Positions 7,963 through 17,391 of a stretch of DNA of 52,458 nt are shown here, one piece after another. The notes below the pieces were generated by a model. That model did no database searches. It was not told the origin of the DNA and was given only the letters and a program-made list of their open reading frames with translations. Every line of letters begins with the position of its first letter. Positions within the stretch are counted from its first letter, which is position 1. The stretch covers positions 1-52,458 of the forward strand of contig NZ_SMKK01000024.1 of the NCBI RefSeq assembly GCF_004348425.1, given 5' to 3'. A program made the position numbers and the translations under genes. The stretch is from Actinomadura sp. 7K507 (lineage in GTDB: Bacteria; Actinomycetota; Actinomycetes; Streptosporangiales; Streptosporangiaceae).

Positions 7963-10029
7963 TCAGGTGGAATGCTGTTCCACGCCCCACTGCCGGATGG
8001 TGCCGTCCGCGGAGCCGGACACCACGACCGCCCGCCCGGCCACCGTTCCCCCCGCCACCGAGTTCACCTGGCCGGAATGCCCGGTGAGCGGCTCGCCCCA
8101 GGCGCGGCCGGTGCGGGGGTCCCAGACCCGGACGCCGTCGTCGGCGCTGCCGGAGACGACCGCCGGGCGCCGCGCGAGACTCCCCGCCCACAGGGCGAGA
8201 ACAGCGTTCTCATGGCCGGTCATGGGCGGATCCATCTCCGTGCCGGAGGTCACGTCCCACCGCCGGATCGTCCCGTCCGCGTAGCTGGCGAGGAGGATGG
8301 GACGTCCGGCCACGGGGGCGAGCACGTTCTTCAACGCCCCGTCGGTGCGCACCGGACGGCCCATCGGCGACCTGGACAGCGCGTCCCACACCTGAAGCGA
8401 CTCCCCGCCCGAGTCCGAGTGGACGAGCAGCACGCCGCGTCCCGCGAGGTCCACGGGCTCGACCCACACGTGCCCGCTCCCCTCGACCTTCCACGGCTCC
8501 TGCACGGTCTCCCCGCTCGTCACGTCCCGGGCGAGCACCGTGACCGGCCCCGGCGCATCGGCGGGCTCCGTGAAGTACGCCGTCAGGTGCCCGTCGAACG
8601 GCGCCAAGCCGATCAGCGTGCCACCGTCGCGCCAGGCTTCGAGATCCCAGTTCTCCTCATCGACGAACGGCGTGCTCAGGCGGTCTCCGGAGGTCACGTC
8701 CCATAGCACGGGGGCGGCCCCGCCCCCGCTGACCAGGGCCATGGAAGCGCCGCCCGCGGCGCCGATGAACAGGTTCACTCCGCCCGACTCGACCCACCCG
8801 ACACCGGCGTCGCGGCCGAGTTCCCTGACGCGAGTGCCCGTGACCGGCTCCCACAGCCGCCCGACCCCGTCCGAATGGAAGGTGAACAGCACCATCCCGC
8901 CGGAAGCGGGCAGCAGCGACACGTGCCGGACCTCACCGCTGTCCGAAACGAGGATCGTCCCGCCGAGCTGCGTGCCGGAACGGGCGACCCGGGAGTCCGC
9001 GCGCCGCCCCCAGAACCATGGGACCGCGGTGGAAAGGGCCGCGAGCCCGGCCGTCCCGGCGAGGCCCGCCAGGACGGCCCGCCTGCCCGGCCTGCGCCGC
9101 CCGTCCGCGGGCACGGGCGGGTCATCCGCCTCCGCGACGGCGTCCGGCCTGGTTCGCGGCGACAGGGACCGGGCCAGGTTCACCGCGTCGTGCAGCAGCC
9201 GCCCGAGGTCGAGTTCGTCGTCTGCGCGGGACAGGCCCTCGTCGAGCAGGCAGCCGACCAGTTCCTTCGCCGCGGGACGCGCCTCGGGGTCCTTGTCCAG
9301 GCACCGGCCGAGCAGGCCGTGGAACGCCATGGGAACACCGTCCAGGTCGGGCGCACGGGTGAGGATCGCGTGCATGACCGCACCGGGATGCTCGTGCCCG
9401 AACGGAGGCCGCCCCGTCGCGGCGTAGACCATCGTCCCCGCCCACGCGAACACGTCGGAGGCCGCCTCGGTGACCGCCCCCGAGATCTGCTCGGGCGCCA
9501 TGTAGGCCAGCGTTCCGATGCGGCCCGTCGTGGTGGTCGACATGGCCTCCAGGGCACGCGCGATGCCGAAGTCGATGACGCGCGGCCCGTCCGCCGCCAG
9601 CAGCACGTTGTGCGGCTTGAAGTCGCGATGGACGACCCGTGCGTTGTGGATGGCGGCCAGCGCGGCCGCCGTTCCCACCGCCAGGCGGTGCAGCGCCGCC
9701 TCCCCGCGCGGACCGTCCCGCTGGACCGCGTCCTGAAGCGACTCCGCGTCGACGTACTCGCTGACGATGTACGGCCGGCCGTGCACCACGCCGACGTCCA
9801 GGACCCGGGTGGTGCAGAACTCCGCGATCCGCCCTATCGCCCGCACCTCGTTGACGAAAGAGCGCTGCGCCCTTTCGTCTCCGGCCAGGTGGGCGTGCAG
9901 GACCTTGACCGCGACCTTGCTGCCTGAGGCGTCCTCGGCGAGATGCACGACTCCCTGGCCGCCCTGCCCGAGCACGCGCAGAAGCGTGTACCCGCCCAGC
10001 CGCGGAGGCTCCCCCGAAAACTCCACCAT
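7963..10029 (-). CDS. Serine/threonine protein kinase with WD40-repeat sensor domain
   Basis: A 688-residue protein. The N-terminal Hanks-type kinase (about 10-265) has the glycine loop LGQGGQGVV, lysine in VAVKVL, catalytic HRDFKPHN, DFGIAR and MAPEQ, so it looks active. A basic stretch and a hydrophobic segment (VLAGLAGTAGLAAL) near 320 suggest one membrane pass. The C-terminal half holds WD40-type blades such as VRVWDPRTGRAWGEPLTGHSGQ and SADGTIRQWGV, probably outside the membrane as a sensing or scaffold propeller. I chose ATG at 10029 because the kinase domain begins soon after; the frame is open to 10062. No clear ribosome site. It lies 91 bp downstream of pcrA on the same strand. Confidence 0.9.
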   Translation of the reverse strand: MVEFSGEPPRLGGYTLLRVLGQGGQGVVHLAEDASGSKVAVKVLHAHLAGDERAQRSFVNEVRAIGRIAEFCTTRVLDVGVVHGRPYIVSEYVDAESLQDAVQRDGPRGEAALHRLAVGTAAALAAIHNARVVHRDFKPHNVLLAADGPRVIDFGIARALEAMSTTTTGRIGTLAYMAPEQISGAVTEAASDVFAWAGTMVYAATGRPPFGHEHPGAVMHAILTRAPDLDGVPMAFHGLLGRCLDKDPEARPAAKELVGCLLDEGLSRADDELDLGRLLHDAVNLARSLSPRTRPDAVAEADDPPVPADGRRRPGRRAVLAGLAGTAGLAALSTAVPWFWGRRADSRVARSGTQLGGTILVSDSGEVRHVSLLPASGGMVLFTFHSDGVGRLWEPVTGTRVRELGRDAGVGWVESGGVNLFIGAAGGASMALVSGGGAAPVLWDVTSGDRLSTPFVDEENWDLEAWRDGGTLIGLAPFDGHLTAYFTEPADAPGPVTVLARDVTSGETVQEPWKVEGSGHVWVEPVDLAGRGVLLVHSDSGGESLQVWDALSRSPMGRPVRTDGALKNVLAPVAGRPILLASYADGTIRRWDVTSGTEMDPPMTGHENAVLALWAGSLARRPAVVSGSADDGVRVWDPRTGRAWGEPLTGHSGQVNSVAGGTVAGRAVVVSGSADGTIRQWGVEQHST

Positions 10030-10120
10030 GCATTCATGGTGTCGCAGTGAGTGATAGATCACGGCCCTTTTACTTCAGAAGCTCATGATCGTCCTCGGGC
10101 GGGCGTGCCGCGGGAATTCG

Positions 10121-12376
10121 TCAGAGTTTCTCAATGGTGGCGTAGCGGAGGACGAGGGTCCTGACGCCGTACTCGCCGCCGAAGTCGACGCTGGCCTTCT
10201 TGCCCTCTTCGAAGACGGAGACGACGGTGCCCAGCCCGAAGGCGTCGTGAGTGACCTTGTCGCCCGGGGACAGGGACGGGACAGGGCGGTTTCCGGCGGT
10301 GCGGGTCCCCGGCCGGGACGCCATCTCCGCCATGGCCGACCCGGAGGTGGACGACACCTCGCGTTCCCATTCGATGAGGGCCTTCGGGACCTCGCCGAGA
10401 AAGCGGGACGGCGGGTTGACCTGCGGGGCGCCCCACGAGCTGCGCATGGTGGCGCGGGACAGGAAAAGGCGCTGGCGGGCGCGGGTGATGCCGACGTAGG
10501 CGAGGCGGCGTTCCTCTTCGAGTTCCTTGGGGTTGCTCATGGCGCGCAGGTGCGGGAAGACGCCGTCCTCCATGCCGGTGAGGAACACGACGGGGAATTC
10601 GAGGCCCTTGGCGGTGTGCAGGGTCATGAGGGTGACGACGCCCTGCTCGGTCTCCTCGGGCTGCTCGCCGGGCGGGACGGGGTTCCCCTTGGCGCCGCCG
10701 GGAATGGAGTCGGCGTCGGCGACCAGCGCGACCTGTTCGAGGAACTCGGGGAGGCGGCCCTCGGCGGACTCGCCGTCGAGCCGCTCCTCGAACTCGCGGG
10801 CGACGGCTTCGAGTTCCTGGAGGTTCTCGACGCGGGTCTCGTCCTGCGGGTCCTTGGACGCCTGCAGCTCGGCGAGGTACCCGCTGGCCTTCAGGATCTC
10901 GGCGACCAGGTCGGCGGGGGTGAGCGTCTCGGCGGCGGCGCGCAGCTCGTCCAGCAGCCTGACGAAGTCGCGGACGGCGTTGAGCGAGCGCGTGGCCATG
11001 CCGGGGACGTCCTCGGGTACCCGCAGCGCCTGCCAGAAGGAGATCCGCTCCCGGGACGCGTACGCCTCGACGCACGCCTCGGCGCGGTCGCCGATGCCGC
11101 GCTTGGGGACGTTCAGGATGCGGCGCAGGGAGACGGTGTCCTCGGGGTTGGCGAGGCAGCGCAGGTAGGCGAGCAGGTCGCGGATCTCCTTGCGCTCGTA
11201 GAAGCGCACACCGCCGACGACCTTGTAGGGCATGCCGACGCGGATGAACACTTCCTCGAAGACACGCGACTGGGCGTTGGTGCGGTAGAAGACGGCGACG
11301 TCGCCGGGGCGGGCCTCGTCGTCGTCGGTGAGCCGGTCGACCTCGCGGGCGACGAACGCGGCCTCGTCGTGCTCGTTGTCGGCGACATAGCCGGTGATCT
11401 TGGGGCCTTCGCCCTGGTCGGACCAGAGCTTCTTCGGCTTGCGGTCGGCGTTGCGCTCGATGACCGCGTTGGCCGCCGACAGGATCGTCTGCGTGGAGCG
11501 GTAGTTCTGCTCCAGGAGGATCGTGGTGGCGTCCGGGTAGTCGCGCTCGAACTCCAGGATGTTGCGGATCGTCGCGCCCCGGAACGCGTAGATCGACTGG
11601 TCGGCGTCGCCGACGACGCACAGCTCGGCCGCGCCGATGCCCTCGATGGGGGCCGTCAGCTCCCTGATCAGCTGGTACTGCGCGTGGTTGGTGTCCTGGT
11701 ACTCGTCCACCAGGACGTGCCGGAACCGGCGCCGGTAGTGCTCGGCGGCCTCCGGGAACACCTGCAGCAGGTTGACCGTCAGCATGATCAGGTCGTCGAA
11801 GTCCATGGCGCCGGCCTGCTGGAGCCGCGCCTGGTACATCTCGTACGCCTCGGCGAGCGTCTGCTCCATGTGCGTGGACGCCCGGTCCTTGAACGTCTCG
11901 TAGTCGATCAGCTCGTTCTTCAGGTTGGACACCTGGGCGCTGAACGCCTTGGGCGGGTAGCGCTTGGGATCGAGGTCGAGCTCGCGGCACACGAGCGCCA
12001 TCAGCCGGTTCGCGTCGGCCTGGTCGTAGATCGAGAAACTCGTCGGGAACCCGAGGCGCTTGGCCTCGCGGCGCAGGATCCGGACGCAGGCGGAGTGGAA
12101 CGTCATCACCCACATGGCGCGCGAGCGGGGCCCGACGAGGGCGTCGACGCGCTCCTTCATCTCCGCGGCGGCCTTGTTGGTGAACGTGATCGCCAGGATC
12201 TGGCCGGGGTGCACGTCGCGCTCGCCGAGCAGGTGGGCGACGCGGTGGGTGAGCACCCGGGTCTTGCCCGAGCCGGCGCCCGCGACGATCAGCAGGGGGC
12301 CGCCGGAGTGCACGACGGCGGCGCGCTGCTGCGGGTTGAGGCCATCGAGCAAGGGGTGAGCTTCGGTCTTCGACAT
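10121..12376 (-). CDS. pcrA: ATP-dependent DNA helicase PcrA/UvrD
   Basis: A 751-residue SF1A helicase for nucleotide excision repair and removal of recombination intermediates. The helicase motifs are in order: I GAGSGKT, Ia ITFTNKAAAEMKER, II LVDEYQDTN, III VVGDADQSIYAFRGA, IV LLEQNYRS, V MTLHTAKGLEF, VI LAYVGITRARQRL. The C-terminus carries the Tudor-like tail of PcrA (PGDKVTHDAFGLGTVVSV), which binds RNA polymerase in this family. Length is typical. ATG at 12376 directly follows a possible GTG at 12379. Confidence 0.97.
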   Translation of the reverse strand: MSKTEAHPLLDGLNPQQRAAVVHSGGPLLIVAGAGSGKTRVLTHRVAHLLGERDVHPGQILAITFTNKAAAEMKERVDALVGPRSRAMWVMTFHSACVRILRREAKRLGFPTSFSIYDQADANRLMALVCRELDLDPKRYPPKAFSAQVSNLKNELIDYETFKDRASTHMEQTLAEAYEMYQARLQQAGAMDFDDLIMLTVNLLQVFPEAAEHYRRRFRHVLVDEYQDTNHAQYQLIRELTAPIEGIGAAELCVVGDADQSIYAFRGATIRNILEFERDYPDATTILLEQNYRSTQTILSAANAVIERNADRKPKKLWSDQGEGPKITGYVADNEHDEAAFVAREVDRLTDDDEARPGDVAVFYRTNAQSRVFEEVFIRVGMPYKVVGGVRFYERKEIRDLLAYLRCLANPEDTVSLRRILNVPKRGIGDRAEACVEAYASRERISFWQALRVPEDVPGMATRSLNAVRDFVRLLDELRAAAETLTPADLVAEILKASGYLAELQASKDPQDETRVENLQELEAVAREFEERLDGESAEGRLPEFLEQVALVADADSIPGGAKGNPVPPGEQPEETEQGVVTLMTLHTAKGLEFPVVFLTGMEDGVFPHLRAMSNPKELEEERRLAYVGITRARQRLFLSRATMRSSWGAPQVNPPSRFLGEVPKALIEWEREVSSTSGSAMAEMASRPGTRTAGNRPVPSLSPGDKVTHDAFGLGTVVSVFEEGKKASVDFGGEYGVRTLVLRYATIEKL

Positions 12377-12419
12377 CACGGGCGAGTCTACGGCGCGGCA
12401 AGGACGTTTGCGGCGCCGT

Positions 12420-12803
12420 CTAGGTCTTGCGGTGGTCGTAGGCGGATTCCGCGGCGGCGCGGACGGCCGCCAGGTCGGCTCCGGTCGCCGCCATGGACGC
12501 GGCGGCGACCGCGCCCTCGACGAGCGGCGCGTCCGCGAGCACCAGCTCGGCGCCGCCGGCGTCCTCGATCAGCATCTTCGCGGTGAGGACCGAGCTGCCG
12601 AGGTCGGCGAGCAGCAGGACGCCGTCGCCGCCGTCCGCCCTGGCGACCGCGCCCTCCACGAGATCGACGCTCGTGCCGAGCCCTCCTTCGGAGTCCCCGC
12701 CCGCGGGCTCCACGACGGCCTTGCCGACGCCCATCGCCCGCGCCACCTCGACGACGCCCTCCGCGAGCGTCCGGCTGTGGGAGATCACGACGATTCCGAC
12801 CAT
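12420..12803 (-). CDS. dhaM: Dihydroxyacetone kinase phosphotransfer subunit DhaM (EIIA domain only)
   Basis: A 127-residue protein matching the EIIA(Man)-like domain that passes phosphate from PTS HPr to DhaL-bound ADP. The phospho-acceptor histidine is in VGIVVISHSRTLAEG at the N-terminus, and GGxGTS and LADLGSSxLTAKM follow family pattern. Unlike E. coli DhaM it lacks fused HPr and EI domains, so it needs the general PTS. I chose ATG at 12803, with GAGGGG 8 nt upstream; a GTG at 12812 overlapping the dhaL stop is possible. Last gene of dhaKLM. Confidence 0.92.
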   Translation of the reverse strand: MVGIVVISHSRTLAEGVVEVARAMGVGKAVVEPAGGDSEGGLGTSVDLVEGAVARADGGDGVLLLADLGSSVLTAKMLIEDAGGAELVLADAPLVEGAVAAASMAATGADLAAVRAAAESAYDHRKT

Positions 12804-12808
12804 CGGCC

Positions 12809-13441
12809 TCACCCCTCGCCCGCGACGACGTCGCCGAGGGCGCGCAGGAGCAGGGCGGTGGACGACGCGCCGGGATCCATGTGCCCTGTGCTGCGCGCCC
12901 CCAGGTAGCTGGCCCGCCCCTTACGGGCCTGCATCGGGACGGTCGCCTCCGCGCCCCTGTCCGCGGCGCCGGCGGCGGCGCGGACGCAGTCCGCGAGTCC
13001 GGAGCCGTCCGCGAGCGCCGCCTCGTAGGCGGCGACCGCGGGCGCCAGCGCGTCGATCATCGTCTTGTCGCCCTCGACGGCCTTCCCGAGGTCCTGGACG
13101 CCCTCCAGCGCGGCCCGGAGCGCGGCCCCCAGCGAGGCGGCGTCCACGTCGGCCGCGTCGCCGAGCGCCTTGCCCGCGCGGCGCAGCGCGGTCCCGTAGA
13201 GGGGGCCGGACGCGCCGCCGGTCTTGGACACGATGGCCCGTCCGGCGGCGCCGAGCACTTTCCCGGGCGAGACTTCCTCGGGCAAGGCCTCGGCGGCGGC
13301 ACGGAAGCCGCGGTCGAGGTTGAGGCCGTGGTCGCCGTCGCCGATGGCCGCGTCCAGCCGGGTGAGCCGGTCGGCGTCGGCGGTGACCAGCTCGGCGGCG
13401 TGCCTGATCCAGGAGGCGAAGTCCCCCGCGTTCATGCTCAT
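12809..13441 (-). CDS. dhaL: Dihydroxyacetone kinase ADP-binding subunit DhaL
   Basis: The 210-residue DhaL subunit, which holds ADP as a cofactor that is rephosphorylated by DhaM and used to phosphorylate dihydroxyacetone on DhaK. The Mg-binding aspartates are in [13 protein letters not shown], and nucleotide-binding signatures [11 protein letters not shown] and [18 protein letters not shown] are present. Length matches the family. ATG at 13441 overlaps the dhaK stop in an ATGA junction, which indicates translational coupling; the alternative ATG is at 13435. Confidence 0.95.
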   Translation of the reverse strand: MSMNAGDFASWIRHAAELVTADADRLTRLDAAIGDGDHGLNLDRGFRAAAEALPEEVSPGKVLGAAGRAIVSKTGGASGPLYGTALRRAGKALGDAADVDAASLGAALRAALEGVQDLGKAVEGDKTMIDALAPAVAAYEAALADGSGLADCVRAAAGAADRGAEATVPMQARKGRASYLGARSTGHMDPGASSTALLLRALGDVVAGEG

Positions 13442-14433
13442 CGGCCCCACCGCAGCCCCGGGGTCTCCACGGGCGCGTCCCAGAGCCGCGTCAGCTCGGG
13501 TGTCAGCCGGCACACGCTGATCATGCAGCCCGCCATCTCCAGGCTCGTGACGTACGGCCCGACCAGGGGGCGGACGACGGACGCGCCGTGCCCGTCCAGC
13601 CATTCCGCCGCCGCCGCGTAGGCGACGTACTGCTCGATGAGCGGGGTGCCGCCCATCCCGTTGACCAGCACCAGCACCTCGGACCCGGACAGCGGCATGT
13701 CGGCGTCGATCGCGCTCAGCGACGCGTCCACGATCTCCGTCGCGGTGCCGGTCCGGACGCGCTCGCGGCCCGGCTCCCCGTGGATGCCGATGCCGAGTTC
13801 CATCTCGCCCTCGGCCAGCTCGAACGTGGGCGTCCCGGCGGCGGGGACCGTGCACGGCGACAGCGCGACGCCGAACGACCGGCTGCGCTCGTTCACCTCG
13901 CGCGCCACCGCCGCGACCGCGTCGGCGGGTGCGCCCTCCTCGGCGAGCGCACCGGCGATCTTCTCGACGAACAGGGTGGCGCCCGTCCCGCGCCGCCCCG
14001 CGGTGAACGTGCTGTCCTCGACCGCGACGTCGTCGTTGATGACGACGGACGCGACCTCGATGTCCTCGTCCTCGGCCAGCTCGGCGGCCATCTGGAAATT
14101 CATGACATCGCCTGTATAGTTTTTCACCAGGTGGACGACGCCGGCGCCGCCGTTCACCGCCATCGTCGCGGCGATGATCTGGTCGGGCACCGGGGAGGTG
14201 AAGACCTCGCCGCAGCACGCCGCGTCGAGCATCCCGTGGCCGACGAACCCCGCGTGCAGCGGCTCGTGGCCGGACCCGCCGCCCGACACCAGGGCGACCT
14301 TCCCTGCGCGCGGCGCGTCCGCCCGCACGACCGTCCCGTTCCCCGGGTCGACCCGCAGCGAGGGATGCGCGGCGGCCAGACCGCGCAGCGCGTCGGAGAC
14401 CACTTCGGCCGGGGCGTTGATGAGTTTGCGCAT
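13438..14433 (-). CDS. dhaK: Dihydroxyacetone kinase substrate-binding subunit DhaK
   Basis: The 331-residue DhaK subunit, which binds dihydroxyacetone covalently through a histidine. It shows [17 protein letters not shown] (substrate loop), NYTGDVMNF and the histidine motif [11 protein letters not shown] that corresponds to the hemiaminal-forming His of E. coli DhaK. The C-terminal [12 protein letters not shown] is typical. First gene of dhaKLM. No DhaR- or DhaS-type regulator lies beside it; the divergent neighbour is a nucleoside hydrolase. Confidence 0.97.
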   Translation of the reverse strand: MRKLINAPAEVVSDALRGLAAAHPSLRVDPGNGTVVRADAPRAGKVALVSGGGSGHEPLHAGFVGHGMLDAACCGEVFTSPVPDQIIAATMAVNGGAGVVHLVKNYTGDVMNFQMAAELAEDEDIEVASVVINDDVAVEDSTFTAGRRGTGATLFVEKIAGALAEEGAPADAVAAVAREVNERSRSFGVALSPCTVPAAGTPTFELAEGEMELGIGIHGEPGRERVRTGTATEIVDASLSAIDADMPLSGSEVLVLVNGMGGTPLIEQYVAYAAAAEWLDGHGASVVRPLVGPYVTSLEMAGCMISVCRLTPELTRLWDAPVETPGLRWGR

Positions 14434-14530
14434 GTCTCAGAGGTACCCCGGTGCGGCCCCGTGTCCCAGACCCAATCGCCGATCTTCGCCGCGGGCCCGA
14501 TATCCGGATGCCCCGCGATCAGCGCGGCAT

Positions 14531-14544
14531 TAGATTCTCACCCG
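14531..14544 (+). promoter_or_regulatory. -10 box of a probable leaderless promoter
   Basis: TAGATT (14531-14536) matches TANNNT and ends 7 nt before the GTG at 14544, the spacing expected if transcription starts at the start codon. There is no ribosome site upstream of that GTG. Confidence 0.5.
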
Positions 14545-15509
14545 TGACGAAAGCGCGAACGATCCTCCTCGACTGCGACACCGGCATCGACGACGCGATG
14601 ACCCTGCTGTATCTGGCCTCGCTCGTCCGGGCGGGCGATATCGAGCTGACCGGGGTCGGCACGGTCCACGGCAACATCGACCCGCTGACCGGCGCGCTGA
14701 ACACGCTGCGCGTGCTGGAGCTGGCGGGAGTGAAGGCGGGCGAGCAGGGCGTGCCGGTCGCGGTCGGCGCGGCCCGGCCGATGGCGCAGGACGTCCACTT
14801 CGCGCTGGAGTGGCACGGCGCGGACGGCCTCGGCGACACCCGCCTCCCCGAACCGGCGGGACGTCCCGTCGCCGAGCCCGCCGCCGCGCAGATCGTCCGG
14901 CAGGCCCGCGCCAGGCCGGGCGAGCTGACCCTGCTCGCGACGGGCCCGCTGACGAATCTCGGCGCGGCGCTCCTGCTCGACCCGGAGCTGCCTTCACTGA
15001 TCCGCGAGGTCGTCGTCATGGGCGGCGCGTTCGACCACCCGGGCAACATCACCACGCACGCCGAGGCGAACATCTGGCACGACCCCGAGGCCGCCGACCT
15101 GGTGTTCGCGACGGACTGGCCGGTCACGCTGGTGCCGCTCGACGCCACCCACCCGACCGCCGTCCACGACGACTGGCTCGACCGGCTCGCCGCGCACGAC
15201 TCGGCCGCCGCCCGGTTCGCCGGACGCATCCTGGACTTCTACGTCGACGCCTACACGCCGACTCTGCGGCGCCGGGGCGCGGTCATCCACGACGCGCTCG
15301 CCGCGATGCTCGCCGTGGACCCCGATCTCGGCGAGTACACCCAGCGCGCCGTCCGGGTGGAGCTGCGGGGCGAACTGACCCGCGGCACGACGGTGTGGGA
15401 CGCGCGGTCGCTGCCCGCCGAGGACACCCGCCGCCCGGTCCGCGTCGCCGTCGGCAGCGACATCCCGGCCTTCCGCGAAACCCTCCTGTCCGCCGTCCTG
15501 TCCCTGTGA
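14544..15509 (+). CDS. Inosine-uridine-type nucleoside hydrolase
   Basis: A 321-residue N-ribohydrolase that splits nucleosides into base and ribose for salvage. The calcium-binding DCDTGIDDA opens the protein, and LLATGPLTNLGAAL, VVMGGAF, EANIWHDPEAADLVF and the late catalytic GAVIHDALAAM follow family order. The frame is open further upstream, but GTG at 14544 places DCDTG where family members have it and sits just after a -10 box. Divergent from dhaK, convergent with the PQQ lipoprotein gene. Confidence 0.93.
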   Translation: MTKARTILLDCDTGIDDAMTLLYLASLVRAGDIELTGVGTVHGNIDPLTGALNTLRVLELAGVKAGEQGVPVAVGAARPMAQDVHFALEWHGADGLGDTRLPEPAGRPVAEPAAAQIVRQARARPGELTLLATGPLTNLGAALLLDPELPSLIREVVVMGGAFDHPGNITTHAEANIWHDPEAADLVFATDWPVTLVPLDATHPTAVHDDWLDRLAAHDSAAARFAGRILDFYVDAYTPTLRRRGAVIHDALAAMLAVDPDLGEYTQRAVRVELRGELTRGTTVWDARSLPAEDTRRPVRVAVGSDIPAFRETLLSAVLSL

Positions 15510-15521
15510 CCGGGACTCCGC

Positions 15522-17273
15522 TCAGCGGAGCGCCTTGTCCACCGCCTCGATCACCGAGCGGTTGAAGCCTCCCGGGGTCAGGTCGGCTCGGGAGAACACG
15601 ACGATGTACCGGCCGGTGCGCATCGTCAGCGTCGTTCCGCCCGTGTTCCGGACCACGTACGCCTCGTCGCCGAACCGTCGCGACCTCTCGGCCTCCGTCC
15701 CGACGGTCCGCCCGGCGAGCAGTTCGCTGGCCGCCCCGGCGTCCGGCGCCACCCAGCCGATCCTGAACTCGAACGGGCCCGCGCCGCCCCGCACCTGGCA
15801 ACCCCAGTTCGAGATCTTCACCGCGCCGAGCCTGAGCGGCTCGTGCGGCGACGGTTTCCGCTCGCGGACCCGATCCGCCTTGGCGGTGAGGTCGCAGGCG
15901 TCCGGCCAGTCCGCGACCGCGACGCCGCCCGTCTCGGCGGGGCCGCCGCGCCCACCCGGCCCGTAGGCGGTGATCCGCAGCCCGTTCCCCGGTGACTGGA
16001 CGCGATACAGCCGGTCCCCCTCGATCACCGCGGGTCGCGGGGTCGCGTCGAGCTGTTCGCCGCGCAGCGCGAACGGCAGCGGGACGGTGGTGACCTCGCC
16101 CTTGCCGGGATCGATCACGTCGAGCGCGCCCGGGGTGAGTTCCGGGGACAGGCCATACCGGTGGTCCTCGTATTCGCCGAGCCACTCGCGGATCCCGTAG
16201 ACGCGGCCGCCGGCGGTGACCAGGCCGCCGTGCTCCCGGGCATCGGTGCGCTCGCTCACCTTGCCGGTGCGCACGTTCACGAACTCGAGCCGCATCCCGC
16301 GGCTCCTGCCGTGGTCGGCCACGGTGAGGACGGCACGGTCCCCGGCCACGGCGATCTCCTTGGCGGCGAGGTCTTCGTGCTTGAGCTTCCAGATCGTCTT
16401 GCCGTCCGCGGTGACCAGCCAGGACATGTTGACGTCGTCCACGCCGTAAGCGGTGATGAGCGTCACACCGCCGCGCGTCCGGGCCTGCCAGGTGCCGAGC
16501 CGGCTGGGCTTGCTCCATTTGACGGCGCCGGTGGCGGGATCCAGCGCGTACATCGTCTTCCGGCCCGCGCAGGCCGCTTCCACCGACAGCAGGCTCCCGT
16601 CGGTGTCCTGCGGATTGAACGAGCATCGCTCGGCGGATCCGGCCGCCCACGTCCAGCGCTGCTTCCCCGTGCGGGCGTCGACTCCGACGAGGCTCGGCTT
16701 CTTCTTGTCCGGGCCCTCGAAGACCGCCACTCCCGCCTCCGGAGACGCCATCGGCCGGTATCCGGTCTTCTGGCCTTCCGTGACGGGCCGCAGGCCGCCC
16801 CTGTTCCACAGGGTCCGCCCGCCGGCGGCGTCGAGCCCGGTGGTACGGAGCCGCCGGTCCTGGACCTGGCGCGCGTTGCCGTCCCGATCGGTCGCGACCG
16901 TGGTGACGACCACGGTGTCGGACGTCACGGCGTAGTCCAGGACGAGCCGCGCCTTCTCGTAGTAGTGCCAGCGCGCCTTGCCGGTCTGCGCGTCCAGGAC
17001 GTCCAGCCCGCGGTTGGATACGACCGCCACATGCCCGGCAACGAACTCGGTTCTTGCCAGGTTCGGCGACGGCAGGCCGGGCAGATCGGCCCGCCACACC
17101 TGCTGCGGCGTCCGCGCGGGAAGTCCCGCGTCGGCGGCGGGCCGCGTCCCGGACGCGGTCGTGACCCGGTCCACCTCGATCCCGGGCGGCTTCTCGTCGT
17201 CCGTGCCGGTGCATCCGCCGGCGAGTACCGCGATCGCGGCCAGCGCGGCGACGGGCGCGCGGCGATACGACAT
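15522..17273 (-). CDS. PQQ-like beta-propeller lipoprotein
   Basis: A 583-residue secreted lipoprotein. The signal peptide ends in the lipobox LAGGC near residue 21. The body has repeated PQQ-like propeller strands (LDVLDAQTGKARWHYY, GRTLWNRGG, DARTGKQRWTW, LDPATGAVKWSKP, ADGKTIWKLKH), which usually serve binding rather than quinone catalysis. The last roughly 150 residues form a separate cysteine-containing region (DACDLTAKAD, NWGCQVRGG) reminiscent of DUF3558-type actinobacterial lipoproteins. ATG at 17273 has a CTGGAGG ribosome site. The ligand is unknown. Confidence 0.75.
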   Translation of the reverse strand: MSYRRAPVAALAAIAVLAGGCTGTDDEKPPGIEVDRVTTASGTRPAADAGLPARTPQQVWRADLPGLPSPNLARTEFVAGHVAVVSNRGLDVLDAQTGKARWHYYEKARLVLDYAVTSDTVVVTTVATDRDGNARQVQDRRLRTTGLDAAGGRTLWNRGGLRPVTEGQKTGYRPMASPEAGVAVFEGPDKKKPSLVGVDARTGKQRWTWAAGSAERCSFNPQDTDGSLLSVEAACAGRKTMYALDPATGAVKWSKPSRLGTWQARTRGGVTLITAYGVDDVNMSWLVTADGKTIWKLKHEDLAAKEIAVAGDRAVLTVADHGRSRGMRLEFVNVRTGKVSERTDAREHGGLVTAGGRVYGIREWLGEYEDHRYGLSPELTPGALDVIDPGKGEVTTVPLPFALRGEQLDATPRPAVIEGDRLYRVQSPGNGLRITAYGPGGRGGPAETGGVAVADWPDACDLTAKADRVRERKPSPHEPLRLGAVKISNWGCQVRGGAGPFEFRIGWVAPDAGAASELLAGRTVGTEAERSRRFGDEAYVVRNTGGTTLTMRTGRYIVVFSRADLTPGGFNRSVIEAVDKALR

Positions 17274-17378
17274 GACCAACCTCCAGAAACGGGCACTTCA
17301 CCATGTGATCGTCCAGGTCGGCTGGAATGTTCGCGAGTTTCCTGATCTTCGCCGGTGCCCGGAACGGGCCGGAGACTT

Positions 17379-17384
17379 TATTGT
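17379..17384 (+). promoter_or_regulatory. -10-like box before the PIG-L gene
   Basis: TATTGT (17379-17384) ends 7 nt before GTG 17392, again fitting a leaderless start. A -35 is not clear. Confidence 0.35.
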
Positions 17385-17391
17385 TGAAACC

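Noticed and set aside
10131..12401. Second long minus-strand frame over pcrA
   Set aside because: Overlaps all helicase motifs in another frame and is Arg/Pro-rich; pcrA is unambiguous.
15516..15530. Terminator hairpin between convergent genes
   Set aside because: The stem overlaps the stop codon of the PQQ lipoprotein gene, has a 1-nt loop and no T-run.
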